Shown in pieces: positions 44,160 through 53,128 of a stretch of DNA of 64,000 nucleotides. The DNA comes from Poriferisodalis sp022821985 (GTDB lineage Bacteria > Actinomycetota > Acidimicrobiia > Acidimicrobiales > Poriferisodalaceae). Numbering within the stretch: the stretch's first letter is position 1; each line of letters begins with the position of its first letter. The stretch is taken from positions 310,001 to 374,000 of the forward strand of contig NZ_OZ244781.1 of the NCBI RefSeq assembly GCF_965219595.1, given 5' to 3'. The notes under the pieces were generated by a model. It was not told the DNA's origin, did no database searches, and worked only from the letters and a program-made list of their open reading frames with translations. The position numbers and the translations under genes are program-made.

Positions 44160-44180
44160 GGGTCCCGCGAGCCGGGACCC
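44160..44180. promoter_or_regulatory. Inverted repeat in the hsdM upstream region
   Basis: GGGTCCC-gcgagcc-GGGACCC is a perfect 7-bp stem, lying between the divergent hsdM and DUF2784 genes, 22 bases before the hsdM start. It could be an operator or a terminator-like structure. Confidence 0.35.
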
Positions 44181-44242
44181 ATCCGCTGTGGCTTGTTTCT
44201 ACCTGACGCTCGCAGTGCGCGATGCGACCCGCCGGGGACGGC

Positions 44243-44647
44243 ATGTCGATGCTCGCCAGTAGCGTCGCGGCGATGGTTGCTGTCGGGCTCGCTCGCCTCG
44301 TGGCGGCGTCGCACCTGAGCTACATCGTGTTTCTGCTGGTCGGCGGCTTCATGGCGAAGCGCTGGCCCCAGCTGATGAAGTGGCACCTCGGGGCCATCGG
44401 CGCTGCAGGCGTGGTGAATATCACTGGGTCCGACTGCCCACTGACGGTGTGTGAGACATGGCTGCTGCGCCAAGCCGGGAGAGAGCCGTACGAGACCGGC
44501 TTCATCTCCAACTACTTGGTGGAGCCGGTGTACCCGCCGGGCATCACCGGTCGGGTGAACTTCGTGATCTTGGTCACTCTGACGGTGCCGATCACAGTCA
44601 GCTACTGGCGCATGCGCCGCAGTCGCTTGACGACTGCTCCCCGCTAG
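44243..44647 (+). CDS. DUF2784-family membrane protein
   Basis: The 134-aa protein has four predicted helices and matches the DUF2784 pattern: an N-terminal helix then LSYIVFLLVGGFMAKRWPQLMKWHL, CPLTVCETWLLRQAGREPYETGFISNYLVEPVYPPGI, and a final helix with a basic C-terminus. The function of this family is unknown. I start at ATG 44243 (MSMLAS...), where the first helix begins; an earlier ATG at 44222 adds 7 residues. It is on the host side of the island, divergent from hsdM and 220 bases before btuF. Confidence 0.75.
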   Translation: MSMLASSVAAMVAVGLARLVAASHLSYIVFLLVGGFMAKRWPQLMKWHLGAIGAAGVVNITGSDCPLTVCETWLLRQAGREPYETGFISNYLVEPVYPPGITGRVNFVILVTLTVPITVSYWRMRRSRLTTAPR

Positions 44648-44671
44648 GCGGCGAGGCCGCCGGGCGGCTTC

Positions 44672-44860
44672 TAGACTCACACCCGGTTGTCGTGAGCGAA
44701 GCCGGTGAGATCCCGGCACTGTCCCGCAACGGTGATGCCCCTTCGGGGGACGAGTCCGGTCGCCTCCCGGCCGCCATCACGCGAACCGATTCCTCGAGGT
44801 AAGGAGCGGCTCGTGCGGTGGGTGCTCCCGCTGCTCGGCCCTGAACTCGAGCAGAAGGGA
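44672..44860 (+). ncRNA. Cobalamin riboswitch upstream of btuF
   Basis: The core GAAGCCGGTGAGATCCCGGC is followed by ACTGTCCCGCAACGGTGA and later GAGTCCGGTCGCCTCCCGGC, the conserved core of the cobalamin (B12 box) riboswitch. Close to the start codon a perfect 7-bp hairpin (CTGCTCG/CGAGCAG, 44831-44854) abuts the AAGGGAG ribosome-binding site (44855-44861), so B12 binding may control translation initiation. The downstream operon imports and modifies corrinoids, which fits the usual feedback logic. Confidence 0.9.
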
Positions 44861-44867
44861 GAACACC

Positions 44868-45929
44868 ATGAACCGCACTGCCTCCAAGCGAGCTGCCCTG
44901 CCACTGCGGGTGCTGTGGGCACTGGCAGCCGTGCTCTTGCTCGTCTCGGCCTGTGGAAGCGACGACACCGCCAGCAGTCCAACGCCTGCGCCGGCGACGG
45001 AGGCTGCTCCTGCCACTGAGGCACCGGCGGCAACACAAGCGCCGACGACCACGACCGAGGCCGCTGCTGAAGCGGCCGAGGGGACCGACGAAGCAGCAGG
45101 GTCGGCCGAACAGACCGAAGACACCGAACCGGCTCCCGCCGAACCGGAGTACCGCTACCAGCGAATCGTCTCCATCTCCCCCACCGGTACCGAGATTTTG
45201 TTCGCCATCGGTGCGGGCGATCGGGTGGTCGCCGTCGATGAATTCTCGTACTACCCGCCCGAGGCGCCTGTCACCGACCTGAGCGGCTGGCAGCCGAACG
45301 TCGAGGCCATCGCGTCATACGACCCCGATCTTGTCGTCATGGGCAGCGACGGTGACATCGAGGCCAACCTCGAGTCGCTGGGGATCGCGGTGCTGGCCAT
45401 CAACGCCCCCACCACCTTCGACGAGGTGTATGTGCAGATCGCACAATTCGGCGAGACCACCGAGCAGATCGACGAAGCGGCTGCGTTGATCTCGGAAATG
45501 CGCAGCGAGATCGGCGCCCTCATCGACGCAGCACCCGACGCTTCGGGGCTCAGCTACTACCACGAGCTCACCGACGGCCTGTACTCGGTGACGAGCAGCA
45601 CCTTCATCGGACAGGTGTATGCGCTCTTCGGGCTCGACAACATCGCCGATCCTGCCGATTCCGACGGAAGCTCCTACGGCTACCCGCAACTCGGCAACGA
45701 GTACATCGTCGACGCCGATCCCGACCTGGTGTTCCTGGCCGACACGCTGTGCTGCGGCCAGAACGCCGAGACGGTTGCTGCCCGTCCAGGCTGGGACCTG
45801 CTGAGCGCGGTCCAGCACGGCCGGGTCGTCGAGCTCAATGACGACATCGTGTCGCGCTGGGGGCCACGCCTCGTGGAGTTCATCGCGGCAATCTCCGATG
45901 CGATCATTTCGATCGGCGCAGCGAGCTGA
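44868..45929 (+). CDS. btuF: Cobalamin ABC importer substrate-binding lipoprotein
   Basis: The 353-aa precursor has a signal sequence with lipobox LLVSAC (lipidated C29), then a ~65-residue Pro/Thr/Ala/Glu-rich linker that spans the wall. A BtuF/FhuD-type helical-bundle binding domain follows, beginning RIVSISPTGTEILFAIGAGDRVVAVDEFSYYP. The start at ATG 44868 follows AAGGGAG within the riboswitch expression platform. It is the first gene of btuFCD. Cobalamin is the likely ligand given the riboswitch and cobO; other corrinoids are possible. Confidence 0.85.
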   Translation: MNRTASKRAALPLRVLWALAAVLLLVSACGSDDTASSPTPAPATEAAPATEAPAATQAPTTTTEAAAEAAEGTDEAAGSAEQTEDTEPAPAEPEYRYQRIVSISPTGTEILFAIGAGDRVVAVDEFSYYPPEAPVTDLSGWQPNVEAIASYDPDLVVMGSDGDIEANLESLGIAVLAINAPTTFDEVYVQIAQFGETTEQIDEAAALISEMRSEIGALIDAAPDASGLSYYHELTDGLYSVTSSTFIGQVYALFGLDNIADPADSDGSSYGYPQLGNEYIVDADPDLVFLADTLCCGQNAETVAARPGWDLLSAVQHGRVVELNDDIVSRWGPRLVEFIAAISDAIISIGAAS

Positions 45930-45991
45930 TCGGTGCCCGCAGCGCTGCGTTGCAGCGTTGTGTACGGCGCTGGTGACTGGGGGCTGAGGTT

Positions 45992-47074
45992 GTGATGCGC
46001 GCCAACGGCGCATCCGGCGCCGCCAGTGCCAGCGGCATCCAGCTTCAGGCATCGGCACTGCGCGCCCGCGCGCTTGTTGCCGGCATCGTTGCCGTCGTCA
46101 TCGCTGTCGTCGCCGGGCTGACGATTGGTCCGGCCGGCATTCCGGCGCACCGGGTACTGATGGAGCTGGCCGACCTGCTGCCTGGCATTGCGGTCGAGTC
46201 GGGCCTCAACGACTCGCACAAGGCGATCGTGACCGATATCCGGCTGCCCCGAGTGGTACTCGGGCTGCTGGTGGGCGCGACGCTCGCCACGAGCGGGGCC
46301 ACCTATCAAGCGGCATTTCGAAACCCCCTCGCCGACCCCTACCTACTCGGCATCGCCGCCGGCGCGGGACTCGGCGCGACCATCGCCATCGTCAACGACA
46401 TCGGCGACGGCGCCGGCGTGTTCGACCTCGTTCCGATCGCGGCCTTCGGAGGGGCGCTCGGCGCCGTGACCGTGGCCTACCTCGCAGGACACATCGGCGG
46501 GCGGTCGACTGCATCGCTGATACTCGCCGGGATCGCAGTGGCGAGCTTTCTCGCGGCCTGCCAGACGTACCTGCTGCAGGCGAACGCGGATGCGTTCCGC
46601 AGAATCCTCGCCTGGCTCCTCGGCCGAATTGCCACATCGGGCTGGGCCGAGCCAGCACTGCTGCTGCCGTATTTCTTGGTGACGACGGCCATCATGCTGC
46701 GCTACCGGCGGGCACTCGACGTGCTCGCCGTCGGCGACGAGGAAGCTGCGGCACTCGGCCTCGAGCCCCGCCGGATCCGGCTGATCGTCCTGCTTGCGGC
46801 GTCGCTCGGCGCGGCCGCTGCGGTGTCGGTCAGCGGGCTGATCAGCTTCGTCGGCATCATCGTGCCGCACGCAATCCGGCTGGTCTTCGGCACCAGCAAC
46901 CGCATCCTGCTGCCGCTGTCGGTGCTCTTCGGCGCAGCTTTCCTGGTGCTTGCCGACCTGACTGCGCGCACTGTGCTCTCCCCCGCCGAGCTGCCGATCG
47001 GTGTGGTCACCGCCTTCTTGGGAGCGCCCTTCTTTGTGTTCGTGCTGCGAACGAGCCGGCGGGAGATCTGGTGA
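45992..47074 (+). CDS. btuC: Cobalamin ABC importer permease (FecCD family)
   Basis: The 360-aa membrane protein matches the FecCD/BtuC permeases, with about ten helices. Typical motifs are RLPRVVLGLLVGATLATSGATYQAAFRNPLADPYLLGIAAGAGLGA (about 75-120) and GLISFVGIIVPHAIRLVFGTSNRILLPLS (about 285-315). The last four bases overlap the ATPase gene, so the two are coupled. The two possible starts (GTG 45992 or ATG 45995) differ by one residue. It transports corrinoid delivered by BtuF. Confidence 0.88.
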   Translation: MMRANGASGAASASGIQLQASALRARALVAGIVAVVIAVVAGLTIGPAGIPAHRVLMELADLLPGIAVESGLNDSHKAIVTDIRLPRVVLGLLVGATLATSGATYQAAFRNPLADPYLLGIAAGAGLGATIAIVNDIGDGAGVFDLVPIAAFGGALGAVTVAYLAGHIGGRSTASLILAGIAVASFLAACQTYLLQANADAFRRILAWLLGRIATSGWAEPALLLPYFLVTTAIMLRYRRALDVLAVGDEEAAALGLEPRRIRLIVLLAASLGAAAAVSVSGLISFVGIIVPHAIRLVFGTSNRILLPLSVLFGAAFLVLADLTARTVLSPAELPIGVVTAFLGAPFFVFVLRTSRREIW

Positions 47075-47904
47075 GCGCCGCCGTCGAAGTGGAGGCGCTC
47101 GAGGTCAGCCTCGACCGGACGCCGATCCTGACGGGGGTCGACCTCAGCGTCTCGGCGGGCGAATGGGTGAACGTGGTGGGTCCCAACGGCGCAGGCAAGA
47201 CGACTCTGTTGCGGGCACTTCTCGGGCTCGTCGCCTACGACGGCAAGGTGCACATCGACGGCCTGTCCAGCCAGCGGCGCTCCGTCAGAGCCCAGCACCT
47301 CGCATACGTGCCTCAATCGCCCGTCATTCCTCAGGGAATGCTGGTGGGCGACTATGTGCTGCTGGGCCGGACCCCGCACCGGGGCATCTTCGCCGCCGAG
47401 ACCGCCACCGACACTCGCATCGCCACAGAAGTGCTCGAACGGCTTGATCTGGGCGGCTTCGGGGAGCGGGCTGTGCAGTCGCTCTCGGGCGGTGAACGTC
47501 AGCGAGCCGTACTGGCCCGCGCGCTTGCGCAGCAAACACCGATCCTGTTGCTCGATGAGCCGACGACCGCCCTCGATCTCGGCCACCAGCAGGATGTGCT
47601 CGATCTTGTCGACGGGCTGCGTCGCGAGCGCGGCCTGACGGTCATTGCCACGCTGCATGACCTGACGCTCGCAGCCCGCTATGGCGACCGGGTCGCCATC
47701 CTGTCTGAGGGGCGCGTGGCGGCGTGCGGGCTGCCCGACGGCGTGCTCACCGTCGACAGCATCGCCCAGCACTTCGGCGCCCACGTCAGGGTGCTCCGCG
47801 ATTCGGACGGTCCCGTCATCGTCCCCACAGCAACGACATCGGCACATGCGACCAGCGCGGCACCGGCAGGGCGCGCCGCCACACAGAATGGAGATCACTC
47901 ATGA
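47071..47904 (+). CDS. btuD: Cobalamin ABC importer ATPase
   Basis: The 277-aa ATP-binding subunit has Walker A GPNGAGKT (37-44), a Q-loop, the signature LSGGERQR, Walker B LLDEP and the H-loop in TLHDL. It energises BtuC. Both ends overlap neighbours: GTGA with btuC at the start and ATGA with the adenosyltransferase gene at the end, which makes a tightly coupled btuC-btuD-cobO unit. Confidence 0.88.
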   Translation: MSAAVEVEALEVSLDRTPILTGVDLSVSAGEWVNVVGPNGAGKTTLLRALLGLVAYDGKVHIDGLSSQRRSVRAQHLAYVPQSPVIPQGMLVGDYVLLGRTPHRGIFAAETATDTRIATEVLERLDLGGFGERAVQSLSGGERQRAVLARALAQQTPILLLDEPTTALDLGHQQDVLDLVDGLRRERGLTVIATLHDLTLAARYGDRVAILSEGRVAACGLPDGVLTVDSIAQHFGAHVRVLRDSDGPVIVPTATTSAHATSAAPAGRAATQNGDHS

Positions 47905-48497
47905 ATGCATCACAACCAGACGGATCGACGCCCACCGACGCGCCGCCCACCGACGACCCTCGCCCCGACGGGCTGCGCACGGCGCGCAGCCTCGTGGTGG
48001 TGAACACCGGCGACGGCAAAGGGAAGTCCTCCGCTGCGTTCGGCACGGCGATGCGGGCGCGAGCCCGCGACTGGCCCGTAGCGGTGGTGCAGTTCCTCAA
48101 GTCGGACAACTGGGTGACCGGCGAGCAGATGATGGCCGAGCCGCTCGGCATCGATTTCTGGTCGCTGGGCGAAGGCTTCACCTGGGACAGCGACGATCTC
48201 ACCCGGGACGAGGCAGAGGCCCGCGAGGCATGGCGACACGGCAAGGCGCTGGTGGAGGCCGGCGAGCACCGGTTGGTCGTGTTCGACGAGATCACCTACC
48301 CGCTCAACTGGGGCTGGATCGACGCCGCCGAGGTGGAAGCCACGTTCCGCAACCGCCCCGATCAGGTGTCGCTGGTGCTGACGGGCCGCGACGCGCCGGG
48401 GTGGATGATCGAACTCGCCGACACGGTGACCGAGATGGTCAAGACCAAGCACGCCTACGACGACGGCATCCGGGCCAAGAAGGGCATCGACTACTAG
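47901..48497 (+). CDS. cobO: Cob(I)yrinic acid a,c-diamide adenosyltransferase
   Basis: CobO adds the 5'-deoxyadenosyl group to reduced corrinoids, making the cofactor form used by mutases. The 198-aa protein has the CobA/CobO P-loop variant NTGDGKGKSSAAFG (Walker-like, about 35-48), VFDEITYPLNWGW and TGRDAPGWMIELAD. A 25-residue Pro/Asp-rich N-terminal tail precedes the core. ATG 47901 overlaps the btuD stop; the upstream frame is open but clearly not coding. The position just after the importer suggests adenosylation of imported corrinoids. Confidence 0.93.
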   Translation: MNASQPDGSTPTDAPPTDDPRPDGLRTARSLVVVNTGDGKGKSSAAFGTAMRARARDWPVAVVQFLKSDNWVTGEQMMAEPLGIDFWSLGEGFTWDSDDLTRDEAEAREAWRHGKALVEAGEHRLVVFDEITYPLNWGWIDAAEVEATFRNRPDQVSLVLTGRDAPGWMIELADTVTEMVKTKHAYDDGIRAKKGIDY

Positions 48498-48514
48498 CTA
48501 GGTGCGCCCGCTGC

Positions 48515-50008
48515 TCAGGCGGTGATCTTCATGATCTCGAAGAGTGTGCCGAGGTCGACATGGGCCTCGAGGGCGTCGGCGACGCGGTCGAACTGCGCTT
48601 CGCGGCGAGCGGCGAACGAACCTGAGTCCGGCGTGTAGGGACAGGCGCACTCCGCCGCCACGCGAGCCAAGTACGCGCGCCGGAAGTCATCGCTCTCGAA
48701 GACGCCGTGAAGCGTTGTGCCCATCGTTCGGCCGCTGCACCGGCCCTCGGGCTCGTCGTCCAGCCACAACCAGGGCTCGCTGGTGCTGCCGACGGTGGGC
48801 TCAACCCGTCCGTGATGGATCTGGTAGCCCCACAGCGGCGCGCCGCAGGCTTCGCCCCGGCGCTGGGCAAGCACCTTGTCCTCGTCGAAGACAGTCTCGA
48901 CGTCGAGCAAGCCCAGACCGGGCACCGTCCCTTGCCGCGACTCGACGTCGTCGTGAATGACTCGGCCGAGCATCTGGTAGCCGGCGCAGATGCCGAGCAC
49001 GGATGCCCCGCCGTCGGTGGCCGCCGCCGTCACGGCATCAGCGAGGCCTCGGGACCGCATCCATGCCAGATCGTCCACGGTGGCCTTGGAACCTCCGAGC
49101 ACGATCAGGTCGGGCTGGCCTAGCTCGCGGACCGAGCGGACGAAGCGGACGCCGACATCGGATTCCCCGAGAAGAGGATCGAGATCGGTGAAGTTGGACA
49201 GGCGTGGGAAGGCGATGACGGCCACGTCGAGGTGAGCGTCGGCACGCGGCGGGGGCATCTGTGCGAGCGCGACCGAGTCCTCGGCGTCGATGTGCACGCC
49301 GTCGAGCATCGGGATCACACCGAGCGTCGGCACTGCGCAATGTCGTTCCAAGTCGAGGAGCCCGTCGCCGAGCAGGGCCGGGTCGCCGCGGAATTTGTTG
49401 ATGACGAAGCCGCGTACGAGGCGTTGGTGTGCAGGCGGGAGCAGTGAGACCGTCCCCGCCAGCGAAGCGAAGACTCCGCCGAGATCGATGTCGCCGACCA
49501 CGACGGCCGGCACGCCTGCTCGTTCGGCGATGCGCAGGTTGACGATGTCGCTGTCGACAAGGTTGATCTCCGCAGGACTGCCCGCTCCCTCCAGCACGAC
49601 CGCATCGAAGTCGCACCGCAGCTGACGCAGTGATTCCAGGACGAGCTCCAGCAACTCAGGCTTGTAGCGGTGATATTCCGCGGCGCTCATCGAGCCCACA
49701 GGCCTGCCCTCCACGACGACCTGGGCATCGGTGTCGCCGGTGGGCTTGAGCAGGACCGGGTTCATGCTCACCGTGGCCTCGACGCCCGCAGCCTGCGCCT
49801 GCGCGTACTGGGCCCGGCCGATCTCGTGTCCAGACGCGGTGACCGCCGAGTTCAGCGCCATGTTCTGCGCCTTGAACGGTGCGACACGCAGGCCCCGCCG
49901 AGCCAACAGCCGGCACAGGCCCGCCACGAGCGTCGACTTGCCCGCGTTCGAGGCCGTTCCACACACCATGAGGCCAGGCGCCAGTGCGTCAGGAGTGCGG
50001 CCGGCCAC
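48515..50008 (-). CDS. cobQ: Adenosylcobyric acid synthase
   Basis: CobQ amidates four corrin side chains with glutamine and ATP, giving cobyric acid. The 497-aa protein has the N-terminal P-loop MVCGTASNAGKSTL and PFKAQNMALNS, the phosphate-binding VVLEGAGSPAEINL and a class I glutamine amidotransferase domain with nucleophile GICAGYQMLG (Cys) and TLHGVFESDDFR (His). I use GTG 50008, which gives the usual length; ATG 49969 (MVCGTASN) is the shorter alternative. The frame is open to 50569 but that stretch is not coding in style. It is convergent with cobO and divergent from the cbiZ-like gene. Confidence 0.92.
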   Translation of the reverse strand: MAGRTPDALAPGLMVCGTASNAGKSTLVAGLCRLLARRGLRVAPFKAQNMALNSAVTASGHEIGRAQYAQAQAAGVEATVSMNPVLLKPTGDTDAQVVVEGRPVGSMSAAEYHRYKPELLELVLESLRQLRCDFDAVVLEGAGSPAEINLVDSDIVNLRIAERAGVPAVVVGDIDLGGVFASLAGTVSLLPPAHQRLVRGFVINKFRGDPALLGDGLLDLERHCAVPTLGVIPMLDGVHIDAEDSVALAQMPPPRADAHLDVAVIAFPRLSNFTDLDPLLGESDVGVRFVRSVRELGQPDLIVLGGSKATVDDLAWMRSRGLADAVTAAATDGGASVLGICAGYQMLGRVIHDDVESRQGTVPGLGLLDVETVFDEDKVLAQRRGEACGAPLWGYQIHHGRVEPTVGSTSEPWLWLDDEPEGRCSGRTMGTTLHGVFESDDFRRAYLARVAAECACPYTPDSGSFAARREAQFDRVADALEAHVDLGTLFEIMKITA

Positions 50009-50248
50009 CGCGGCAGCGTACAAATGCCCCGCGCTGGTCTCAGGCGAGGACGCAGTCGACGACAGTCTCGGGTCGCAGACCTGCACTCGTGACGGAGCGT
50101 TCGGCTCCCGCGGAGCGACTGACTGCCCACCGGTACGATTCGCGCCCGTGGACGCAGCATCCCAGCGGCTGTCCCAGGCTCTCTCAGAATCGCGGGGCCC
50201 CGACTCGGCAACCCGGCCGCTGCGTCGTCTGAGCAACGGTTCCGACTC

Positions 50249-50929
50249 TTGAGCATCCGGGTCCAGCCGTCCCGAGTCGCCGCCGCCGCAGGTCATCGGG
50301 GCGTGCTCGTATGGCAGTGGACGGCACCCGTGCTTGCCTTGTCGTCGGCACCGGTGGGCGGCGGTTTCGGCCCAGTGGACTGGGCGCTCAACATCGGTGT
50401 GGGTTCGGACTACGGCCGCACCGACTTGACCGAGCACGCCGCCGAGATCACGGCGGATCTGGGCCTGAGCGGTACCGGGGCGGCGATGTTCACTGCGGTC
50501 GACCTGGACCGGCTGGTCAGCGCGGACGGCGACGGCGTGTCCGTCGACGCCACGGTGGGAATCAGCCATCCGACTTGGGCTGTCGATCCCACTGCGACGG
50601 AAACTGCGCAGGGCAGCCCGGGCACGATCAATCTGGTCGTGCAGGTACCGGTGGCGTTGGACCCTGGGGCTGCGGTCAACGCTGTGATCACCGCCACCGA
50701 GGCCAAGGCGCAGGCTCTGGCAGACCGTGGCGTGCCGGGAACGGGGACAGCCACCGACGCCGTGGTCGTGGTATGGCCAGATGGCGGCTCTGCCGAGCGG
50801 TTCGCCGGACCCCGCTCACAGTGGGGCTCGCGCATCGCTCGGGCGGTGCACCAAGCAATCTGGGCCGGGACCCGGGAATGGAGCATGTCGCCGCAGACGA
50901 CCGGCTCGACACCGGGGGTCGTGTCCTGA
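50249..50929 (+). CDS. CbiZ-type adenosylcobinamide amidohydrolase
   Basis: CbiZ cleaves the aminopropanol linkage of corrinoids so that salvaged or wrong-base cobamides can be rebuilt to the form the cell uses. The 226-aa protein follows the family core: LSSAPVGGGFGPVDWALNIGV, then GLSGTGAAMFTAVDLDRL, and DATVGISHPTWAVDPT, and ends in the expected ITATEAKAQALADRGVPGTGTATDAVVV. A TTG start at 50249 is used; it follows the cobQ start by about 240 bases, which probably hold divergent promoters. Its 3' end overlaps cobD by 52 bases. Confidence 0.82.
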   Translation: MSIRVQPSRVAAAAGHRGVLVWQWTAPVLALSSAPVGGGFGPVDWALNIGVGSDYGRTDLTEHAAEITADLGLSGTGAAMFTAVDLDRLVSADGDGVSVDATVGISHPTWAVDPTATETAQGSPGTINLVVQVPVALDPGAAVNAVITATEAKAQALADRGVPGTGTATDAVVVVWPDGGSAERFAGPRSQWGSRIARAVHQAIWAGTREWSMSPQTTGSTPGVVS

Positions 50930-51849
50930 GCAGGCTGGGACCGCGCTGTCTGGCGGTCGCTGCGGGATTGGTGCTGGACCGCCTTGTCGGCGAGCCGCCT
51001 GCGGCCGTGCATCCGGTGGCAGCCTTCGGCCGCACGATGGAACGCATCGAACAAAGGCTGTGGGCCGACCGCCGATCGAACGGTGCGATCTACGCGGCGA
51101 CAGGCGTAGCTCTGGGCGCGGCGGCAGGTGCGGCAGCCGGGTCGACGGCGGTTGCCGTGTGGTCAGTGACCGCGGGTCGGGAGCTGCGTCGAGTGGCTTC
51201 CCAGGTCGGCGAATTGATCGCGGCGGGAGACTTGGCCACGGCGCGGGCGGAGCTGCCTGCGCTGGTAGGCCGTGACCCATCTGGGTTGGATGCCTCGCAG
51301 ATCGCGGCCGCGGTGATCGAGTCGGTAGCCGAAAACAGCGTCGACGCCGTGATTGCTCCAGCATTCTGGGCCGTCGTTGCCGGTGCCCCCGGCGCGGCTG
51401 CCTACCGGGCCATCAACACGATGGATGCGATGGTCGGAAGGCGCAACGAGAGGTACGCAAACTTCGGCTGGGCTGCCGCCCGCCTCGATGACGCTGCGAA
51501 CTACGTTCCCGCTCGGATCTTCGCCGGACTCTTGGCCGTGCTGCATCTCCAACGAGCAGGCAAGCTCCTTGCCACTGTGCGCCGCGACGCACCGGCACAT
51601 CCGTCACCCAACGCGGGTGTGGCCGAAGCGGCGATGGGCGCCGCTCTCAGCCGTCAGCTCGGAGGGACCCTGCGTTACGGAACTGTCGAGGAGAACCGTC
51701 CTGTGCTAGGCGACGGCCCCCGACCTGATCCCCCCGACGTGCCAGCCGCAGTCCGACTCGCCGACCGGGTGGAGTGTCTCGGCATCGCGCTGCTGTGCCT
51801 GGTCGGATTGTCCAGCATCGTTTCGGAGCGCCGCCGAAGAACAGCGTGA
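50878..51849 (+). CDS. cobD: Adenosylcobinamide-phosphate synthase
   Basis: CobD attaches (R)-1-amino-2-propanol (or its phosphate) to cobyric acid, an integral membrane step. The 323-aa protein has DRLVGEPPAAVHPVAAFGRTMERIEQ at the start, ASQIAAAVIESVAENSVDAVIAPAFWAVVAGAPGAAAYRAINTMDAMVGRRNERYANFGWAAARLDDAANYVPAR in the middle (the family signature) and PSPNAGVAEAAMGAAL near the end. ATG 50878 (MEHVAADDRL) overlaps the cbiZ-like stop by 52 bases. With CobQ and CobO it completes the side-chain part of the pathway; no corrin-ring genes are seen, so salvage is more likely than full synthesis. Confidence 0.92.
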   Translation: MEHVAADDRLDTGGRVLSRLGPRCLAVAAGLVLDRLVGEPPAAVHPVAAFGRTMERIEQRLWADRRSNGAIYAATGVALGAAAGAAAGSTAVAVWSVTAGRELRRVASQVGELIAAGDLATARAELPALVGRDPSGLDASQIAAAVIESVAENSVDAVIAPAFWAVVAGAPGAAAYRAINTMDAMVGRRNERYANFGWAAARLDDAANYVPARIFAGLLAVLHLQRAGKLLATVRRDAPAHPSPNAGVAEAAMGAALSRQLGGTLRYGTVEENRPVLGDGPRPDPPDVPAAVRLADRVECLGIALLCLVGLSSIVSERRRRTA

Positions 51850-51927
51850 GCCAGGCGGGCGCGGGTCGCTCTGCCCAGGGCTCTGTCTCTTAGCCTCTGA
51901 CGCCATGCAACGGCACGGCGGCGCTTC

Positions 51928-53085
51928 GTGAGCGGCTTGAAGGTCTCCGAGCGGGCGGACATTGCGCCGTTCTTTGTGATGGAGATGATGCGGGCTGCCG
52001 CCGACCGGGAAGCCGCAGGCGGCGATGTCGTGCACATGGAGGTCGGCCAGCCGTCCACTCCCGCGCCGGCCGGGGCGCGCGCTGCTGCCAAAGCGGCGAT
52101 CGACAGCGACGTGCTGGGTTACACGTCGGCCGTGGGCATCGAACCGCTGCGCACGAGGCTGGTCCAGCACTACGCCGACTGGTACCGCTACGACACCGAT
52201 GCCGGTCGCATCGTCGTTACCCAGGGTGCCAGCGGGGCATTCACGCTCGCGTTCCTGGCGTGCTTCGAGGCCGGCGACCGGGTGGCGGTGACTGCGCCCG
52301 GCTATCCCTGCTACCGCAACACGCTCGAAGCACTGGACATCGAGGTCGTCGAGATTGCCGTCACGCCCGAGTCGGGCTTCCGGTTGAGCGCAGACATGGT
52401 CACGAGCGCCGGCCCGCTCGATGGGCTGGTGGTGGCTAGTCCCGCCAACCCGACCGGCACCATGCTCATGGCAGACGAACTCGGCCGGCTAGCCCGCTGG
52501 TGCCATGACGCCGGCGTGCGGCTGATCTCCGACGAGATCTACCACGGCATCGCCTACGGAACCGAAGCCGCTACCGCTGCGGCGCACAGCCCGAGCGCGG
52601 TCGTGGTGAACAGCTTCTCCAAGTACTTCTCGATGACCGGTTGGCGGTTGGGCTGGCTGGTGCTGCCGCCCGATCTGGTCTCACCCGTCGAGCGCCTCGC
52701 CCAGAACGCCACCATCGCCGCTTCCACGGTGAGCCAGCACGCCGCACTCGGCGCCTTCGACAGCATCGACGAGCTGGAAGCCAACGTCGCCCGCTACCGG
52801 GCGAACCGCCAGATCCTGCTCGACGGCCTGCCCGCAGCAGGGATCGATCGCATCGCCCCGCCTGACGGGGCGTTCTACATCTTTGCCAACGTCGATCACC
52901 TCACCGACGACAGCGCTGAGCTGGCCGCGACCTGGCTCGCGGAACTCGGCATCGCCACCACGCCCGGCATCGACTTCGACCCCGCAGAGGGACATCGCTA
53001 CATCCGGTTCTCGTTCGCAGGCAGCAACGACGACATGATCCAGACCGTCGAACGCCTCACCGCGTGGGCAAAGCATCGAGGTTGA
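51928..53085 (+). CDS. Class I/II pyridoxal-phosphate aminotransferase
   Basis: The 385-aa enzyme has the aminotransferase class I layout: EVGQPSTPAPAGA near residue 38, VTQGASGAFTLAFL (about 97-110), SPANPTGTM, SDEIYHG with D202, and the PLP-binding lysine in VNSFSKYFSMTGWRLGW (K232). It transfers amino groups between 2-oxo acids and amino acids; the exact substrate is unknown and the sequence cannot tell aspartate from other aminotransferases. It stands alone, 78 bases after cobD, and does not look linked to cobalamin. Confidence 0.9.
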   Translation: MSGLKVSERADIAPFFVMEMMRAAADREAAGGDVVHMEVGQPSTPAPAGARAAAKAAIDSDVLGYTSAVGIEPLRTRLVQHYADWYRYDTDAGRIVVTQGASGAFTLAFLACFEAGDRVAVTAPGYPCYRNTLEALDIEVVEIAVTPESGFRLSADMVTSAGPLDGLVVASPANPTGTMLMADELGRLARWCHDAGVRLISDEIYHGIAYGTEAATAAAHSPSAVVVNSFSKYFSMTGWRLGWLVLPPDLVSPVERLAQNATIAASTVSQHAALGAFDSIDELEANVARYRANRQILLDGLPAAGIDRIAPPDGAFYIFANVDHLTDDSAELAATWLAELGIATTPGIDFDPAEGHRYIRFSFAGSNDDMIQTVERLTAWAKHRG

Positions 53086-53128
53086 GCCCTCGGGCGCAAC
53101 CCGCGGCCCACCACTAGCGTCGCCACTC

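Noticed and set aside
46702..47898. A 398-aa minus-strand open frame opposite btuC and btuD
   Set aside because: The plus-strand genes have intact ABC motifs and coupled overlaps; the antisense product has none.
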